Origin: Heterodera schachtii
Taxonomy: Eukaryota; Nematoda; Chromadorea; Rhabditida; Heteroderidae
NCBI GenBank assembly: GCA_023374025.1
Contig: SIJG01000018.1
Span: 1,085,947 to 1,149,946 of the forward strand
DNA: 64,000 nucleotides
Direction: 5' to 3'
Shown here: positions 60,901 through 64,000 of the stretch, one piece after another
Layout of the letters: each line of letters begins with the position of its first letter
Position numbering within the stretch: position 1 is the first letter of the stretch
Made by a program: the position numbers and the translations under genes
Notes under the pieces: generated by a model
Told to the model about the DNA's origin: nothing
Databases searched by the model: none
Seen by the model: the letters and a program-made list of their open reading frames with translations, nothing else

Positions 60901-63900
60901 CAATTCTTCCACACATTTTGCGCTCAATTGGCCAAGTCTTGCGGATATTCCGATCACTTGCATGCTCTTCCAGAAGGCCTTCTCTGATCAGTATGTCTCG
61001 GCCCACTTCACAGGCGGCACATTCTGTGCCCAAATCGTTCAATTGCTTCGCAATTTGTCGCGCGTGCGCAACGAAAAACTCGCAATTCTCCGCCTCTAAT
61101 TGCAATTTTAATGGGTTTTAATTTGCTTTCTCCGTGCTAATTTGCCTCACTTGCATCTCTTCCTTTAAATCAGTTAATGCCAAATTCGCCTCCTCCAAAT
61201 GTTTTTGAATTCTTTCCATTTGTTCGTGCAGTTTTATCGGCTGTTTAAACTCTTCGTATTTCGATTTAAGCTGTTCAAGCTGTTCATTAGCATGGTTCAG
61301 CTGTAATCTGAGACGTTCAGTTGAGGCGAATTCGAATTTTGATTGGCCAATGTACTGCTCCAACTCGTCGACCAACGCACAAAACTCGGAAAATTCCATG
61401 TCCATTTGCTAAATGTTAAAATTAAATCGAAAAAGGCATTGTTTTTTTTAACTTTGAAAAGTGTGCCGATTCTTTGGGCATCCTTAAATGGCATAATAAT
61501 ACATAATAATTTAAATAAAAATCAATCTCTTCTCATTGCCTTATATTCATTCGGCACTTCCAACGCAAAGGCATCAGTTGCAATTCGTTGGTTAAGAATT
61601 TGGTGAATGTTCCTGAAATTGGATGCGAATATGAAGTCGGTAGACCATCACATCCATATGAGTTTAGTTTGGCACTTTTTTGCCACTTTTGTTGGCACTT
61701 CCCTCCCCCCCCGTCGCCAAGTGCCAACAATCACTCGCATAACTCACATGCACCAGCCCTGCATTTTGCATAGCTTTTGCTCAAAATGTTCGCATCTTGA
61801 CACCGCATTTCGCAGTTGGGCACATCTTTCGTTCACCGCTTTCGCCAATTTTTCGCCACGCAAATTGAGTAATTCCGCGGATTGCTCCTCCGATTGTCCC
61901 TAAACAAAAATTGACCGCTTCGTTTTGCGATGCGTTGGAAAGTGCCTTCAGAAGTGCGAAAGTGCCCTCCTCCGCCGCCTCTTCGTCCTGCGCGTGCATT
62001 TTGTCCAACAGTCTCTCCAAATTGTCCAAATGTTCGCTTAATTCCTCCGCGTCGGTGGCCGACTCGAAACTTTCCCTCAGTGCCATTTCCAATTGTTCAA
62101 TGATTTGCTCTTTGGTCTTCGTCCACAATTCGGCCCTCCTTTGACGCTCAAAAGCACAGCACAAAAGCATTTCCTACAGAGAAAAGGGATAAAAAACATT
62201 CATTCGAATCGCAAGGAATGGCACACTTCAATTTCGGCACCGATCGATTGCCATTGTCCGTCCAATTTGGCAATTCGCTGTTGCATTTGTTGCGCGACAT
62301 TTTCGTTGTCGCCAGCCGATTTGGCCCAGTGAATGACTTCGCCAAGCGACTGAACGGCCTCATCTTTTGAGGCCAACTGAGCGAATAAAGCGTCTTTCAA
62401 CTGCTAAAAAGCAATGACGGTCAAAAATCATTGCTAATAGTTGTTAATAAAACGACGGCTTGGTTCTTCCCATTATTAAGTCCCTCCCTCATCCTTTGCA
62501 TTCTCTGCACCCACCGCCCCCTTTTCGTCTCCAAAAGTCCGAATGAGTGGTGATCAGAAGGGGCGGGTCATTTCATACCGAATAATGATTTTAATTAATT
62601 AATAATATAACTATTTAATCTATTAATATATTTGCTGGCCCTAATATAATTTCGATTTATTATTTAATATTTCCCAAACAAATTATATAATACAGTGCCC
62701 CAAAAAGTCTTGACTCAAACTATCTTATAGTTCATTTAAAAACTTGAAACATGCTTGCATAACTTTTGGTGCTGATCAAAAAAGTCTCTTACAACAACTT
62801 GATCAGATCACTCCTTCCTAGTGACCGGGACACCCAAAATACACTGAAAATCGGGGAAATTTTCGAAATCCCTAGGGGGCTGGAAATTTTTTCTAGAGAA
62901 AATGGACAAGCCCACTGGAAAGAGCACAGAATTTGCTACCGAATTGCTTTTGGAATGGTGGTTCTACGAATTGTATATAGAAAGTTATACTTGGTTGAAT
63001 AATTGATCACCATAAAAATGATCAATTTTTGATCAGTGCCATAACTTTTTGTAGAAGCATCCAAATTAAACAATCTTGATATCCTTTGATAGCTCTAAGT
63101 GTTCTCTATTTACCTGTAAAATTTCAAAAAATTTCATTGTGTTTCAAAAAAGTTGTGGCTTGTAATTTTCATAAATTTATTTGGTAAATTTTTTTTGATC
63201 ACAACTTCTTTGAAACTTAACGAAATTTTTTGAAATTTTAAAGGCAAATAATGGAACACTTTAGGCTATCAAATGGTACCAAGAATGTTTAATTTGGATG
63301 CTTCTTGAAAAAGTTACGGTGCCTTAAATTTGTCAAATTATTATATTGTCATGTCAATTTTTCGTGGTCTTGTAAACTGAAATAGAGCCAAATATATTTT
63401 TTATTATTATTAGCTTATTATTCAATTATAAATTTAAATAATAATTAATCATTAGAATAAATCTTCGGTACTGAAATGACCCGCCCCTTCTGATCACCAC
63501 TCATTCGGACTTTTTGCACTTCGCCCACATTCGGACTTTTTGCACTTCGACTCACCACGGTATTTCCATGCCGCTGTTCCCACCCCGTTTTCGTCTCGCT
63601 CTTTCCCTCCCCCGCCCCTCCACTCGTCCCCTGATCTTTTCCAATCCTCTCCCCCTTCCCTTTGTATCCCCTGCCGCTTGTCCCTGCCTTTAGCTTTTCC
63701 TCAGTGTCCCTGGGCGATGTCTCTTCCAAATGTCTTCTCATCCATTCCAATTCCCTCCTGAATTTGTCCCCCATCTCCTCCACTTTCACTGCTTTGTGTA
63801 TGGCCAACTTAATCCATTTGTTCAGTTTTAGGCCAATGTTTTCTGTTTGCCTGCGTTTTGTTTATGCTGTCCATGCAATGGTTGCGCTTTGTCTCCGCCG

Positions 63901-64000
63901 TTCTCAGCAATTTCTTTATCGGTTCGACCATTTCGGCGTCCGATTCGCTGGTCGATGCGTCTCTGAGCCTTTTTCTGAGTTCGTCGATCATTCTGTCAAA
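47380..64000 (-). CDS. dys-1: Dystrophin orthologue, C-terminal and rod portions
   Basis: Cytoskeletal linker joining actin to the sarcolemmal dystroglycan complex in muscle. The window shows the spectrin-repeat rod and the complete C-terminal module; actin-binding CH domains lie beyond 64000. Rod exons include 63556-63807, 62227-62403, 61946-62173, 61747-61899, 61151-61408, 61007-61093, 60144-60292, 59976-60100, 59433-59922, 59067-59378, about 56900-57170, 55514-56580, 55246-55461, 53696-53834, 52996-53605, 52869-52946, 52604-52823, 52415-52514, 52090-52369, 51667-51926, 51251-51407, 51086-51229 and 50500-51022. They have heptad patterns and conserved Trp (for example [13 protein letters not shown]). 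WW, EF-hand and ZZ segments and C-terminal coiled coils follow. Introns at 61900-61945 and 63808-63850 read as GC-AG. The order WW, EF, ZZ, coiled coil and near-identity of [14 protein letters not shown] make the call secure. Some rod exon edges are approximate. Confidence 0.96.
49132..50445 (-). other. dys-1: dys-1 WW, EF-hand and ZZ zinc-finger module
   Basis: This is the dystroglycan-binding module. The WW domain runs from [18 protein letters not shown] (exon 50365-50445) to TQWDHP (exon 50180-50316). EF-hand region: [20 protein letters not shown], then exons 49920-50128, 49816-49876 ([20 protein letters not shown]), 49663-49764 and 49408-49608 ([14 protein letters not shown]). The ZZ finger is split over a 30-nt exon, 49326-49355 ([10 protein letters not shown]), and 49132-49257 ([19 protein letters not shown], then HPMQEYC), with the expected zinc-binding Cys and His. 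All junctions are in phase. Confidence 0.93.
54004..54440. repeat. G-rich minisatellite in dys-1 intron, about 5 copies
   Basis: Units of roughly 60-100 bp containing GAAAGCGGGGGCCATGGGGG and AAAAGAGAGAGAAAGAG, separated by G-runs of variable length. It lies in the intron between exons 53696-53834 and 55246-55461. Long frames on both strands are artefacts. Confidence 0.92.
54871..54904. repeat. Uninterrupted poly-G of about 34 bases
   Basis: Longest pure homopolymer in the window, in a dys-1 intron; further G-runs follow at 54908-54914 and 54950-54960. Confidence 0.95.
57514..57592. repeat. (GA)n microsatellite in dys-1 intron
   Basis: Alternating GA with small interruptions, followed by purine-rich blocks to about 57800. 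A second purine-rich repeat block (GGAAGAGGAAAAGAG-like units) occurs at 58330-58550. Confidence 0.9.
59556..59664 (-). repeat. dys-1: 36-bp minisatellite inside a dys-1 rod exon (3 copies)
   Basis: Three tandem 36-bp units within exon 59433-59922 encode the 12-residue repeat [12 protein letters not shown] (first copy [12 protein letters not shown], last [12 protein letters not shown]). The frame is kept and the exon joins its neighbours in phase, so the repeat should be translated. Confidence 0.88.
62532..63521. mobile_element. Nested inverted-repeat element E in dys-1 intron
   Basis: Outer inverted repeats at 62532-62587 and 63464-63521 share AAAAGTCCGAATGAGTGG, TGATCAGAAGGGGCGGGTCA and TTTCA. 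Inside lies a second palindrome: about 63045-63165 against 63195-63330, sharing AGCATCCAAATTAAAC and TTTCAAAAAATTTC. The whole block sits in the intron between exons 62227-62403 and 63556-63807. No target-site duplication is clear at either boundary, and no coding sequence is recognisable. Confidence 0.75.

Overview
The window is nuclear DNA of a nematode. Genes are split by short introns (about 40-60 nt), two innexin (invertebrate gap-junction) genes lie in tandem, and the right quarter is a dystrophin (dys-1) orthologue. At least six introns read best as GC-AG, a class reported to be common in potato cyst nematodes. A plant-parasitic tylenchid is therefore a reasonable guess, but nothing seen here fixes the species. 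Homopolymer G/C runs and polypurine blocks are extremely abundant in introns and intergenic DNA. Exon models were built by hand from reading frame, splice signals and family resemblance.

Layout, left to right: the 3' part of a large non-classical cadherin (minus strand, 1-4107, continuing off the left edge); repeat-rich DNA with a foldback-type element (5816-6754); a small unrecognised gene (9933-11676); a gene coding for the two membrane domains of an ABCB/P-glycoprotein-like transporter but no ATPase domain (12416-15545), with an 800-bp polypurine tract in its last intron; a TMEM144-like transporter (16959-18907); innexin 1 (20495-22244) and innexin 2 (23675-25479); a short-chain dehydrogenase/reductase (26350-27958); a secreted EF-hand protein (28900-30137); an unrecognised type II membrane protein (minus, 30309-31829); an ionotropic glutamate receptor-like channel without an amino-terminal domain (minus, 32226-34946); a claudin-like four-span protein (35958-37619) with a second foldback element in its intron; a palindromic repeat element (39306-39668); a rhodopsin-class GPCR (41991-43932); a hAT-like non-autonomous element (44014-44599); a secreted trypsin-like protease (45221-46899); and dys-1 (minus, 47380-64000, 5' end off the window).

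The genes look like ordinary neighbours rather than one pathway. Cadherin, claudin-like, innexin and dystrophin products all act at cell surfaces or junctions, but nothing shows that they are functionally clustered. The most unusual item is the ABCB-like gene. Both nucleotide-binding domains are absent and three of the four intracellular coupling loops are sharply shortened, while all twelve membrane segments and the splice phases stay largely intact. Its introns are too short to hide the missing parts. The second set of notable signals is four or five inverted-repeat elements whose arms are built from short tandem repeats, three of them with clear 8-9 bp target-site duplications.
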